This document shows, piece after piece, positions 23,377-35,334 of a stretch of DNA of 64,000 nucleotides. Numbering within the stretch: the stretch's first letter is position 1; each line of letters starts with the position of its first letter. The position numbers and the translations under genes were made by a program. Below the pieces are notes generated by a model that had not been told where the DNA came from, searched no databases, and worked only from the letters and a program-made list of their open reading frames with translations. Source of the stretch: Nemertoderma westbladi (taxonomy: Eukaryota > Xenacoelomorpha > Nemertodermatida > Nemertodermatidae). The stretch covers positions 44,980-108,979 of the forward strand of contig JAUCBJ010007526.1 in NCBI GenBank assembly GCA_032718475.1, in the 5' to 3' direction.

Positions 23377-25659
23377 TTACTACTACTACTAGGTCGAGCG
23401 AACTCGGACAGTGGAAATGAGATCCTTCCAGGCTTCCCGATTCTCCATAGTTGTCGCAATTTCGTTTCTCCCAAGTTCAGTATCCCTTTCAAGTTGATCT
23501 ATATATGTTATGGCCGGTCGTCCACGACTACGCTTTCCATCAGTTGGTTGCCAGAAAAGTAGATCTGGTATGTCCTCGTCTTTACTTCGCCAGCAGTGCC
23601 CACTAAATCTTAATCTGCGTTCACGGAGGGTGGTTGATACAGGTGGTATTGTACCATAAAGCTCGGTGTTTGTCATGTGTTGTCTCCAGCTGATGTTTAG
23701 GGCTTCCCTTAGTAGTCTTGTGTAGCAACCATCAATTCGTTGTTCAAGTGATTTAGTCAGTGTCCAGGTCTCACCCCCGTATAAAAATACACTTTCCACT
23801 GTGGCTCGAAAGAACTTAGTCTTCAGGTGCCTGGAGAGATCTGATTTCTAGATGGTATCCATTTTTGATAGAGCTACCCAAGCCTTTGCTTTCCTAACTT
23901 ATATGTCCTTTTTGCTACTCTCTATCCATGATCCAAGTTACTGTACTGGAAGTCGTCAACCTTCCTTAGTTGATTATTGTCAATGGTTGTCAAGTTTCCA
24001 TCCACATTAAAGGTCATGAATTCGGTCTTGGTAGCATTTATATGCAATCCAACCTCCTTAGCAGCCCTCTCCACTCTATTTAGTAGAAGCTGTGCATCTG
24101 CCAGGGTATTAGAGAGCAGGGCGATGTCATCCGCAAAGTCGGTGTCCGTGACTGTAGTTGCCGGATATCTACTACTTCTGCGTTCTTGAAGTGTGAATCC
24201 CAGGTCTTCACCCTTTATGGCTGTCCTCATTGCGTAATCCAGCACAATTGCAAATAGTAATGGTGCTAATGTGTCACCTTGCAGTACCCCAGCCAGGATT
24301 GAGAAAAACTCAGTTTCACCATCTGGTGAGAGTACCTGCGCTTCTGTGACACAATATAACAATCCAATGCCAGCAACAATTACTTCTGGTATTCCATAAG
24401 CTCTTAGGATTTCAAGCATTTTGCCTCTATGGATGGAGTCGAATGCCTTCTTGAAGTCCACAAAAGTCATGACTGCGGGGAGATTCTTTGACTTAATTCC
24501 TTCAATCAATCTCCGTAGTGCAAGTATCTGAGCTATTGTTGATCTACTTGGTCGAAATCCGTTTTGGCTCTTATGCAGTAGTTTCTCTATGTGAGGCCTA
24601 ATCCTATATAGAATCATTTATTGTATATTTTGGCAGCTACCACAAGCAGACAGATCCCACGATAGTTTGTTGGTATACCGAGGTCTCCTTTCTTGGGGAG
24701 AGGCTTTAGTTGACCTTTAGTCCAAATTGGTGGTGGCTTTTTCCCTTTTAACATCCGGTTGCAAACATTCAATAATGGTCTGTTTAGCACTCCTGTTTTC
24801 CATACCTCCGCTGGGATTTCATCTAATCCACTCGCTTTATTATTGGACATGCTTTTAATGCTTCTTTGGAGTTCGGCTGGTGTGAAGTCCCCTGTTTCTA
24901 TAGGTAGTGTCTTGTCATATATATTCCTTGTAGGACTGACCTCGATGTTTGGTGGCTGCCCAAGCAAGTTGCTGAAGTGATTTTTCCACTTCCCAACACG
25001 TTCTTCAGGACTATCGGCTTTGAGGCGCCCCTTTGCACAACTTTTCCGACCAGATACCTCATTTACAGTTTGCCAGGTAAGTCTTGATTGTTGCTGTATG
25101 TGAGCAGTTGTAATTGCTTCAATTTTATCCTGTATGTACTTTTCCTGGCTGATGTTTTAGACCAATTTAGGATCGTCCTTAGCTTTCTCAACCTTGTTAA
25201 TGTTTTCTGTTGTTGGTTGTTCGGTTTTAACTTTGTAGGCTATCTTAAGATCTTCTCTCATACAAGTAACCTCAGAGTTTTACCAAGGCACATACTGTTT
25301 TCATTTGGGTTTCTGGGGGATATGCCTCTTAGCTGATTCCTTGTGGGCTGTTATTATATTCTGGTATATTGAATCGGTGGACTGGTCTTTATCCATAGAC
25401 TGAAGTGCTTCAAAGCGGTTTTGAACTTCTACTGTGTAAGCATCCTTTACTGCATTGTCAGTTCTGAGTTTCTCCCAGTCATAGTTGATTTGCTTGCTTG
25501 TCCTGGGTTTGCTGGCTCTCAAACTGAGTCTGATCTCTGCAATCACAATTCTGTGGTCCTAACCAATTAGGTTGAACGAGCTGTATGCCTCGCAGTTGAT
25601 CATGCTGTTTCTCCACTTTTTGTTTATAAGGATGTAATCCAGTTGTGCTTTGGTTCCAT
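23377..25659 (-). pseudogene. LINE family A: 5'-truncated, frameshifted non-LTR retrotransposon
   Basis: Minus-strand element. In protein order: end of an endonuclease domain with AQLDYILINKKWRNS (about 25657-25590), linker (25546-25301), RT start with NKASGLDEIPAEVWK and NYRGICLL (24967-24614), then the RT palm (24617-23922) with FVDFKKAFDS, GVLQGDTLAPLLFAIVLDYA and the catalytic motif as TDFADDIALLS. The C-terminal region (23799-23389) has LYGGETWTLT and RLRFSGHCWR. Frame changes between these blocks and a lost segment before 23799 make it non-autonomous. The 3' end is a short (TAG)n tail (23377-23394). Its 5' side is cut by another LINE at 25660. The RT resembles RTE/CR1-like non-LTR elements; I cannot fix the clade. 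Confidence 0.88.
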
Positions 25660-27990
25660 TACTACTACTACTACTAGGATCGGCATGCTGCATTGCAGCT
25701 GCATTTTTAAGAATGCTGTGCCAGCTTGTCAACAAAATTGCACCGCCACAACTCCCTATCACCCATGACATTTGCTAGATCATCCGCATCTTCAAGGCCA
25801 GTGTCCTTTAAGATGCGTCTCAAGAAAGTCATGGGCTGTCCACCATGCTTATTCACTCCATGAGGCTGCCAAAGTACAAGATTATGCACTGGCTGGTCCT
25901 CACGGCGAAAGCAATGTCCTGCAAGGCGGAGGCGATTTTGTTCTAGTGTCAAGCTTGGGGGAACCAATGAGACACCTCCAATGTTATATAGTGTCTGGTT
26001 GGAAATCTGTGCATTGTACTTGACACAATGAACCCGGCGTAGCATTCTTGTGAATGAGCCATCCAGAGATTTGGTGTCCTCAGCCGTTAGAGCCCAGCAT
26101 GGACTCCCATAGAGGAGTACTGGAGCTACTGCTACTCTAAATAATTTGACCTTAGGTTTCCGATTAATTCTTTGTGACTTCCAAATCCTGGAAAGCCTAT
26201 TCAAGGCTGCCCATGCCTTTCCCTTACGTACTCACCTGACTTCCGGATCCATGATCCCAGGTAACAGAAGTCATCCACATGCTCAAGTATACCATCCTTT
26301 GAGCTTATGCACATCCGGTCAGAGACTTGCTGAGGACTTTCTACGTTAACTGTCAAAATTTTGGTCTTTTTGGAGTTAATAAAAATACTAACACTAGAAG
26401 GAGCCTGTTCTAATGAGCTGAGGAGCTATTGGGCTCCCTCTAATGATTCTGAGAGTACTCCTAAGTTATCAGCAAAGTCTAGATCAGTTAGGTAATTCCA
26501 GGATTTCCTCGACTTCTGGAGCCAGTAGGTGGAGTTATCATCACCCCATCATCATTATGATGATCTAAGGATATGCGTAGAACATAGTCACAAGAATGGC
26601 GCAAGTGTGTCTCCTTGGAGGACACCCCATAATACTTCAAATGGTTCTGTGACACCATCAACAGTAGATACAAATGTTGTCAAACCATCGTATACTGATC
26701 TGATTGCTGCAATAATTACATCAGGAATCCCATATAATGAAAGTATAATGAATATACATGAGCGAGAGACTGAATCAAAGGCCTTGAAGAAGTCACCAAA
26801 GATAACAGCCAGATGCGTGTCTTTCTTTTTTTGATAACTCTTCAATTATCCTTCTATGTGCCAAAATAGGCTCCATGGTCCCACGAACTTTTCGGAACCC
26901 ATTCTGATTTCCACGGAGCAGTCTCTCATTGGGATCCCTGATGCGATTTAATATAATTCTATTGTATAGCTTTGCAGCAATCGAGATCAATGAGATTCCC
27001 CGAAAAGAACCATAGAGTGTTAGGTTGCCCTTCTTAGGAACTGGCACCAACTTATTTGTTTTCATTTCTTGTGGGACTCTTGTTGTTCTGTACATGTCTA
27101 CTATGATGGGATAGATGAGCTTTAAACACTCATGTATTTTAAAGACCTCAGGGGGAAAACCATCTACTCCACTGGCACGATTGGTCTTAATGCTCTTTAC
27201 AGCAGCCTTCACTTCTGCAAAGGAGATATCGCCAATGGGAATATCTGGGAGTACAGACTCAGACACTTACTTCTATAAAGTTATCAGGCAATACCCTGTC
27301 ATTATTGAGGAACTTTTCAAAGTGGGCCTTCCAACCATTGAGGCGATCGGCTGGTGATTCTGCCTTAACCTTGGTGGTTGGTTGGTTTTTCCGCCCAGTA
27401 AGCAAGTTGATCGATTTCCATACCTGGGATGATTGCCTGCTGTCGTCAGCATCATTGATGGCATCAACCTGGTGGGGTTTATTAGCTCCTGTAGATTAAA
27501 AAGTACTGCCTGTTCAGGGACCTACAGTAGATGCAGCCTTAACTGCATTCTTGGCCGCTCTAGTCTGTTTGAGTCGGGACTCTTTCTGCGCCTTATATAG
27601 GTCATTTCGGCACTTCTGAATTTTGTGGTCAGTCCAGGGGGCCTTTTTCCTGTTTCGATGGTATACAGGAACTGTTTCTGCAGCTGCTAACTTAACTGCC
27701 TCTGTGAAGGCAGTATAGCTCTCGCTATGATCTGCCGCCTCAGAGGCAAGAACGTCATACCTGTTGCTCAGCTGAAGTGTGAAGCTGGATCTCACACTTG
27801 GCTGTTGCAGCAGACCAATGGCATCCTTATCCCAGAACAAAGGGGGTAATAGTTACAGGACCATATTTGCCCTAGTAAGACCTATGCAGCCACAGGTGGT
27901 ACCTCCTTTATGCTGCATGGAGGTGGCAAGTTTTCTTGATCAATGTCCTAGAATACCTGACCTGACTAGGATTTTTGGCAATAGTCACTA
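25660..27990 (-). pseudogene. LINE family B copy inserted into LINE A
   Basis: Minus-strand non-LTR element whose (TAG)n tail (about 25661-25678) abuts the broken endonuclease reading frame of LINE A. Protein blocks in order: endonuclease tail (27840-27514), RT start with NRASGVDGFPPEVFK and GSFRGISLISIAAKLYNR (27266-26793), palm part with FGDFFKAFDSVSRS and GVLQGDTLAPFL (26845-26588), then the C-terminal region (26204-25707) with LYGSPCWALTAED, RLRLAGHCFRRED and VLWQPHGVNKHGGQP. Several frameshifts and a damaged stretch over the FADD block (about 26450-26590) make it dead. The 5' limit is uncertain (27841-27990 has no recognisable coding). Other copies are at 39550, 40470, 42385, 48182 and 48335. 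Confidence 0.87.
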
Positions 27991-28280
27991 ACGGATTAAG
28001 TCACAAACTGAAAGTTAGTTCCTTGCGATCCAGATACCGATATTTAAAAAATCGACATTAAACGTTATAACATATTTAGAATTAACTTATTACAGTACAT
28101 TATTATTATTATGCAATTATTATTACCTATAGGTTTTTACACATTCAAAGCTCAAGTATAAATCAGAGAATTAAAATTAGTAATGATTGATACTATGTAA
28201 CAAGGGAACAGGTAGGCTAAGACAGTGTGGCTGTGCAGTAAGTCCACCTGCAGTACTGCCGGACTGTATTGCATGTTAAA

Positions 28281-28410
28281 TAACGTGGAACATATTTTCA
28301 CTATGCTCTCGATTCTCTATTAACCTCGCTCTGCGCTCGGTAAATAAAATACCGAGTATAGTAGTCAAAATTATATTCTACATTATTTTACCATCCTATA
28401 AATAATTGTT
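28281..28410. repeat. foldback element, copy 2
   Basis: The centre TTAACCTCGCTCTGCGCTCGG, AAATAAAAT and ACCGAG matches the foldback at 1979-2103. The arms (TATTTTCACTATGCTC / TAGTAGTCAAAATTATA) are more decayed. Confidence 0.55.
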
Positions 28411-28897
28411 ACTTTTACCGCATTGTAAAGGCTAATGATACTAAATACTGTATGAAAATATTGTAGCTACAGTAGGCTAATCGAATCCCCACATACTGTA
28501 TGAGTTGGCAAAAGGGTTATCCAATATCCATCACGATCGATGTGAGTACTGCTTCCATGTAGGCCCCTACCACCGGAGCGCGGTTCGCGCAACCCAGTGA
28601 TCTGATCTTTCTCGGCATTCTGAGGAGCTGGCGAAGCTTTAATAATAATAAAGTTAAAAAAAACTCTTTTATTAATCTAAAACATATAAAATGAAATACA
28701 GAAGAATATACACGACAGGAACACACGGGCAACAATTAATAATTGCACTACAAAGAATACAATTCAATTCATTCATACAAGTCGTACAATTCAGTAACGA
28801 ATTTATAGGTTGGTAATAGCGCCGTACGGGTCGGCAGGCAGTAGGGCCCAGTAATATGTGGGTACAGGGGTATGGGTCAATACTCCATGCATGTCGT

Positions 28898-30633
28898 TAC
28901 CCAGTAAAAAATCCCCATGCGTAACGCATTCGTGCCACATGCAGCATTCGTAAAAGGTGCGTACAATGTTATTTAAGATTCGTGAAGCCTTCGTCAATGG
29001 TTTGTCATTCCGAATAATTTAACGAATGCGTATAGTATTCGTATCGCATGTGAGATTTCACTTGTAAATATATTCGTGGCTCATCATTCGTGGCACACGC
29101 GATACGAATGCTTAGCCACGCCACGCTTAAAATTATTCGTGGTCCATTCGTGACGCATGCTATACGCATGCAAAGCACTCTCAATTAGAGTACCGTACAT
29201 ACTGTAATACTGGCCAATCACCATTCGGCAAATAATCGAACATAGTGTTATTAGTTAGTAGCTATCCCCCTTTGTTACCAGTCAGCCAGTCCCATGTACT
29301 TTTACTATATATTTATTTAATGGGTTGCCCAGTAATTCTTAACTCCCGTTTATTATTTTGGTTCCCCATTATTTTGGTATGTAAACCTGTTCCCTTTACC
29401 AACATGCTTGATATACTGTAATAGTAAAGGTTATGTACTGTAGGCTAGGTGAGATAAATAATGACAACATAAAACTACTGTATTAACTTAAGGAACTACA
29501 GTATGTAGGCATACTTATAGTATGTAGGCACTAGGCACCCCCCCCCCCCACCCGTAGTTTTAGCCCCTGTACAGTAGTACTCATTTCCCAAAGTTATTAC
29601 AGTAGTTTTATGTTGTCATTATTTATCTCACCTGGCCTACAGTACAGTACCAATACATATTATAAAGCATGTGGCATTTTTATTATATTGTACGTGTGTA
29701 TGGTGATGATATTCTCACACAGTTTCTTAGGCCTCCAGGTCGAATTTGTTTAATTCGCTATAAAACGCCATTAAAAAGTCTACTGATATACCGGTATTGT
29801 AGCAGTTAATTACCGGTAACTGCTACAGTAGGCCCTACACTTATTAATGGTAAAAAAATCTTACAGACAAAATACATCAAAGGCATACATTTTATGAGAT
29901 GCATCAACATAATTTCAATGTTTTTTTTTACTATATTCTAGAATATTAATATTATTTTTTTCGATAATAAGTAATAAAATATATATATATAATAATAAAA
30001 TAATATAATATCAAAATAAAATATCATAAAAAATAATAAACCATCAATAATAATTAATAAGATTAATTAAAAGCTTGAAATTAATATTCTAGATACCGGT
30101 AATAAAATCATCAGAACTATAACGATTTACGTCTGAAATTGCGTGCTCTTGAATTATATCTGAACATTTTTTGGGGAAATTGAAAATGGCTTTCATATTC
30201 GATTCGGAATATCAAGTATATTTAAAAAAATAAAATAAAATGGACACGTTTTAACAGTTGTAGACTGTTAAAACGATGTAAACTGTAGCGAAATAATAAA
30301 AAAAAATAACAATCCAGCGGTAAACATTCGTATAACATTCGTAAAACATTCGTAACGCATTCGTATAGCGTGGGAAACATTCGTATATAACATGCGGGAC
30401 GCATTCGTATAGTGTGCGGGAAACATTCGTATAAGATTAGGGGCGCATTCGTAGAATGTGCGGGATTCGAATAAGGTTCGTATTACATTCGATATGCGAA
30501 TAAAGGATGCGTATTTGGTTCGGTTTTCGCATTCGTATCGCATGGTTCATCTATGTAACATTTCAGAATGCGTTACGAGTGCGTGAAATATGCGCCATCC
30601 CATGCGTTACGAATGCGGATTTTTTACTGGGTA
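28898..30633. mobile_element. non-autonomous TIR element with TA target site and subterminal CATTCGTA arrays
   Basis: The ends are inverted: TA-CCCAGTAAAAAATCC on the left and GGATTTTTTACTGGG-TA on the right (right end 30633). Just inside, both ends carry CGTAACGCAT/CATTCGTAACGC blocks and then long degenerate runs of CATTCGTA-like words (about 28920-29165 and 30310-30610). The two arms are complementary in character, giving a foldback shape. The middle holds a diverged dispersed repeat (29346-29400) and AT-rich DNA but no transposase. TA duplication fits Tc1/mariner-type and several other superfamilies; I do not assign one. Confidence 0.8.
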
Positions 30634-32662
30634 TGGCCCTGTATTGCATCGGTAGCTCTTGCCCAGATGACTTCATACATCTGTATATTGATCTTATTTA
30701 ATTTACCTACTGTATCTATAAAGGCTCTAGTTTGATTCATTCATTGGTTACCTACGCAAACATTTACCCACGCGAAACTGCATTCCATCGGCTGCGCGTA
30801 GGCTACGCGTTCGCGGAAAAGTCAAACCCGCACTTTTTTTAGTAATTTGTAAACAACGGACCGGACACTATACAAATTACATGAATACAGTACCATGGCA
30901 TGGATGGCCTACGATGTACAGTAGGTCTGTAGGTTATGCTTTTCAGCATTTACTGATTTTGGATTTAGTGTTTAGGTTTAGGCTGTTACAGTGTTAGGGT
31001 ACAACAGGGTACGGTACAGCGGTATTCAATGCTCAATGGCCATGCAGCCATGGCATGGCCTATAACTGTATAACCTGATATAACAGTACAGCAGTATAAC
31101 TGTATAATGGCTCACTCAATCACTGCAGCACTGGCTGCTGTGCTGTACTGCCACAGTACTGCAGTTTAATAATGTGTGTAGGTAGGCCTACCCCTACAGC
31201 CCTACAGGTACAGAGGTATATTTATACAGTTATATGCTGATATGTATATAGGCCTAAATACTGACTGAAATCTGGAAATAGAGACTGCAAACGGGTTTAA
31301 ATATTTGTATCTGTTTTGGATCCCACAATACAGCAATATCAGAAAATACTGATATAACCTGTACCTATCAGCCTATATGGAATATTGACAAAAACTGAAA
31401 AAGCGCGCCACACGGATTCTGGTTAAACGAAAAGCGCGCCAGCCATGACATTCAATGCGCGCCAACCATTGAAAGATTGACCATTAAATTTTGCAATTAT
31501 TGTACTCATTTATCAGTTTATACTGCAGTACAGTACCTACGCTACAGACATAGAGCTAGACCCACTTGTACAGTATTTTAACATGAAAATGCGAGCGCAG
31601 CGCGCAAGAAAATTGTGCAGAAATGTAAACATGAATAGGCGTAGGCCTACAGCAGTACAGTAATACTGTAATATTTAGATAGTGTCAACCGACTGTTTTT
31701 AAATAGGGGCCTCCGGCCTACAGATGTGCAGATGTGATTAAATTGCAAGCGTAGCGAGCAAGAAAATTTTAACATTTTTGGGTCAACCGACTATTTTTTA
31801 CCTACAGATGTCAGGATGTGATTATAACAGTATGAATTACATCGTAGTGTAGCGACTCGCTCGCCTACTATTTTCCGTGCTCGCTACTAGCGAGCACGGA
31901 AAATCTGCTGAATCGTGGTTTTAGGCTACAGTCTGTCTATTAAGCTGTTAAGGCTCTATACAGCTATAGGTCTACCTCTACAGTAGTACAGTTAGTGGTT
32001 AGTACAAAAATTAATTATTAATTAGGCCTAGGCGCCTAATTAATTAATTGCTGACAATGACAAACAGTGTTTACAGGTTTATGTTGTTCAAGAAAATATC
32101 GGGCAAAGTTGTCCTAAAAGGCAAAGCAGCAAAGTATCCCTATTTTAAAGCACATTTAACTAAAAAAACATTTAAAAAATCCTACTTTGCCAGCCCTGTG
32201 GTAGACCTACACCCCCAGCGGGGTAAATTGTTTTAGAAGTGGTTCATCTACCAGTAGTAAAAAAAAATTAGTAATTAGTTTTATTAAATAGTTTTTATAT
32301 GCTACTAGCAGGCAATACCCGAGACATGTTACCCGGTATTTCCCGCTACCGGCATAGGCCTACTGGCGTACTGGTACCGGTATAGGCCTACTGACGTACC
32401 GGTACCCAGTACCGGTACCGAACGTGAATTAAACTTTTCGAAAAGTGGCCTATAACGACCGCTGGTTAATGTTATACACACATGCCAAGTTCCAGCGCAA
32501 TACCTCTGCCCGTTTTTGAGGAGTTCGAACACAGAGAGAGACAGAATTTGATTTTTATAGGTATAGATAGATGACCAGCTAGGTGTTCGTGTTGCTTGTG
32601 GAAGCCGCCTTGCCACTACGATGGCTTGCCCTAACAGCAATTAACGTGGCCGCCATAGTTGT
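30634..32662. other. repeat-rich intronic sequence
   Basis: Dense in TACAGTA, TAGGCCTA and ACCGGTA words. A segment with TCAACCGACT and CAGATGTG...ATGTGATTA occurs twice about 107 bp apart (near 31687 and 31794), in both cases beside GAGCG/AGCGAGCAAGAAAATT words. No gene seen. The small frame at 32048-32236 is unsupported. Confidence 0.45.
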
Positions 32663-32678
32663 AGTTGTAAGTGTAACA

Positions 32679-32888
32679 TAACCTTTAGTAAAGTTCAACC
32701 TATTCGATAATGTAATCGTCAGATCGTAATCTATAATAGGTGATACACCTGTGTTACTGCCTACTGATTAGTCAGTTAGTTTTAAAATATATGTCGATTT
32801 TATTTTACTTATTTACTTTAAACTCTTTTAATTATTTCATTTAAAGTTGTAACGTACTGACGTAACCTTTAGTAAAGTTCAACCTATT
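32679..32888 (+). promoter_or_regulatory. duplicated motif upstream of the zinc-finger gene
   Basis: TAACCTTTAGTAAAGTTCAA, followed by CCTATT, is present at 32679-32704 and 32863-32888, 184 bp apart and identical. The second copy ends 13 bp before the ATG at 32902. It could be a duplicated promoter or 5' UTR element; function is inferred only from position. Confidence 0.4.
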
Positions 32889-32901
32889 TGTTAATTGCTC
32901 G

Positions 32902-35334
32902 ATGGATATTGCGAGCGATTCCAATTTTGAGACTCAAAACCGAACATTTCACTGTAATTCACCACAATTGGAACCTTCTACCTTTAAATGTGATGTTGGA
33001 ACATGCACCAAACTATTTTCCTCACGGCAAAGCCTAAGTAAACATCGAATTGGAATACATAGCGAACGAAGGCGAGACGGACCTGTCAACCAAGCTTCTC
33101 GCAGTTTTGTCTGCATTCACTGCAACAAATCGTACACCAGACAGTGGACATTGCGGCAACACCAACTTCAAAACCATAGTGACTGTGAGGGTGACTACAC
33201 GGTATCACTTCCGAGGTCAAAGTTAACTTGTCAGTGTTGTTGTGGTGCAATCTGTGATAATGTTGAGAAACTCATGGAGCATGTTTCATCTGTACATAAT
33301 CAGCCGTGCCACATCGAGTATCTTGAGTTTCCCAATAGAGAAAACTTTCTCGAGTGGAAATTAGAAACTGAAACCAGAACTCGCTCCATGTACACAAAAC
33401 AACGTGGTACTGTTACGAGGAAGGGTTTTACTGTAGATAAATATCACTGTCACCGTTCTGGTGAATTTATTTCCAAATCCACGAAGAAGCGTTGCCAACG
33501 CAACAGGCAAACTAATAAAATCAATTTTATTTGTCCGGCATCGATCACTGCTACAATCAGTGTTTCAACTAACGCTGTCTCGGTGAAATATTGTGGCAAT
33601 CACTACGGCCACGATAATCTATTATGTCGTCTCCCAATACCGAGTGGTGACCTCCAAGATATTCTAAGCGAAGAAGATAATGATGCATCGTTATTACCAA
33701 CTAAAATGGATAGCAGTGGATCTCTGGGCGGAGAAAAGGAACTTCAAGATGCTGAGATGAACACTACTGGTAATAGTAATGTTGTAGGTACCAACATTAG
33801 CCCCTTAGTGGCTAAAAGGTATGATTACTTCTGCAAAACTGGATCACTTATATATGGTAAATATCGGAGATATACTGATAAGCAACTTAAAGATGCTGTT
33901 GAGTCTGTTCTCAGCGGCCACTTAACGGAGCAGAAAGCTTCCATCGCCTTCGGAGTGCCATCTTCTACTATCGGTATTAGATGCGTGAAGATTAGGCGTG
34001 GTCCCAATGCGAATGCCAAGACTCTACGCAAATACTCGTCCGACGAACTTCACGATGCGATTAATCTTCATTTGAATAAGGGAACTTCCGTGCGCACAAT
34101 TGCCGCGAGATATAAGATACCGGTGACGACTTTACGCAATGGGATTAGTCGTATCAAGAAATCAGGAATATTTTCCCTTAGCTCTTCTTCTAAGGGGAAT
34201 AAAACTAAAAAAATTGATACATCTTTAGTCTCAGGGAGCGGAAAGTCAGCGGATAGTGGCATTAGGGATACTCAAGCATTATTGGATATGTGGGAGACGG
34301 AGGATCCAGCAATGTCCCCAGTTGATGCGGGAAACGATGTCCTACGCACAGGTGTTGACGCTGCCGTTGATGAGATTTTGGATGGAGCCGAGATTTTAGA
34401 GGCATCCAATCGATTTGGAATCCCGCTCGAAACTCTCTGTCAAAGATTCGATGAACGTAAACGCGAGTTGGATGCAGCCAGTCGTAAACCAAACCTTACT
34501 AACCATCATGACACTACGGATGTTGCAAAAGGTGATGAATCTTCAACGGAAAACGTTCCTATCAACTATGATAGTCCACAAAGTAGATCTACATTAAAAC
34601 GAACACATTGTGCAGCGAAGAATGCCGCGAATAAATCCTTTAAACACTCGCGTATTCATACAGGTACGGCTGTGGCAATAGATGAATCCAATGAGTTATA
34701 TAGTTTGTCGGGTAAAGGACGTAGGGGCCGCAGAAATGGTCTCACTATATTCGATGAGCAGGAGGCACTTACTGCTGCTGGTGCTATCGTTTCTAGGAAT
34801 AATCCCAGTTACAGTGATGAAGAAGCTGAACCCCCTCTGTTTAAAAGAGATATCGTCGATGATGACTTTGATACAACGAATCAAGTTGTTGAAACAGGAG
34901 AAGAAACTGATGGAATATATGATTCTATCCTGAGCGACTGTCTGGAGACTTACAGTCAGGAGGTGGAAGTTTCTACAACAAACGCAGTGAATGAAGATGA
35001 ATTTAATGTTGATGTTCTAAGACAACAACTAATTAATGCCGCGGTTAACGTGGCTTCACTTTGTCAAGGGGATGAAATATTCATTGGGAGTAACAACATC
35101 GACACCGCGAGGGTCTTTCTTCGTTCTATGAAGGAGTTTGTGGCTCGGTCTACGGCTATTGTTACCGGTCACACACCTGTGCGATCGAAATCTGGGAGAT
35201 CGGTGGCTGGAGGTGGAGAGCCGAGTACCGATAAACGTAGCAAATCGGGTCAGCGACTAACTATAAACGGTAGAAAAGTTATCGTGCGTTACATAAAGCC
35301 TGCTCCTTCGCTATGTATCTTACCTGGGACTTAG
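32902..35334 (+). CDS. intronless C2H2 / pipsqueak-HTH protein, 810 aa
   Basis: One uninterrupted frame. Visible domains: three C2H2-type fingers (C30-C35-H48-H53; C71-C74-H87-H92; C110-C113-H127-H132). A Cys/His domain at about 140-245 has YHCHRSG, FICPASI and YCGNHYGH, resembling the WRKY-GCM1-like zinc-binding modules that accompany MULE/FAR1-type proteins. Two helix-turn-helix segments resemble pipsqueak domains (about 322-362, YTDKQLKDAVESVL...IAFGVPSSTI; and 377-418, YSSDELHDAINLHL...ARYKIPVTTL). A degenerate third is at about 485-520. The rest is acidic and low complexity. It is probably a nuclear DNA-binding protein. It lies on the same strand inside a TMC intron and lacks introns, which suggests a retrocopy or a domesticated transposon-derived gene. 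No transposase catalytic domain is seen. AATAAA is at 35878-35883. The start at 32902 is the first ATG. Confidence 0.85.
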   Translation: MDIASDSNFETQNRTFHCNSPQLEPSTFKCDVGTCTKLFSSRQSLSKHRIGIHSERRRDGPVNQASRSFVCIHCNKSYTRQWTLRQHQLQNHSDCEGDYTVSLPRSKLTCQCCCGAICDNVEKLMEHVSSVHNQPCHIEYLEFPNRENFLEWKLETETRTRSMYTKQRGTVTRKGFTVDKYHCHRSGEFISKSTKKRCQRNRQTNKINFICPASITATISVSTNAVSVKYCGNHYGHDNLLCRLPIPSGDLQDILSEEDNDASLLPTKMDSSGSLGGEKELQDAEMNTTGNSNVVGTNISPLVAKRYDYFCKTGSLIYGKYRRYTDKQLKDAVESVLSGHLTEQKASIAFGVPSSTIGIRCVKIRRGPNANAKTLRKYSSDELHDAINLHLNKGTSVRTIAARYKIPVTTLRNGISRIKKSGIFSLSSSSKGNKTKKIDTSLVSGSGKSADSGIRDTQALLDMWETEDPAMSPVDAGNDVLRTGVDAAVDEILDGAEILEASNRFGIPLETLCQRFDERKRELDAASRKPNLTNHHDTTDVAKGDESSTENVPINYDSPQSRSTLKRTHCAAKNAANKSFKHSRIHTGTAVAIDESNELYSLSGKGRRGRRNGLTIFDEQEALTAAGAIVSRNNPSYSDEEAEPPLFKRDIVDDDFDTTNQVVETGEETDGIYDSILSDCLETYSQEVEVSTTNAVNEDEFNVDVLRQQLINAAVNVASLCQGDEIFIGSNNIDTARVFLRSMKEFVARSTAIVTGHTPVRSKSGRSVAGGGEPSTDKRSKSGQRLTINGRKVIVRYIKPAPSLCILPGT

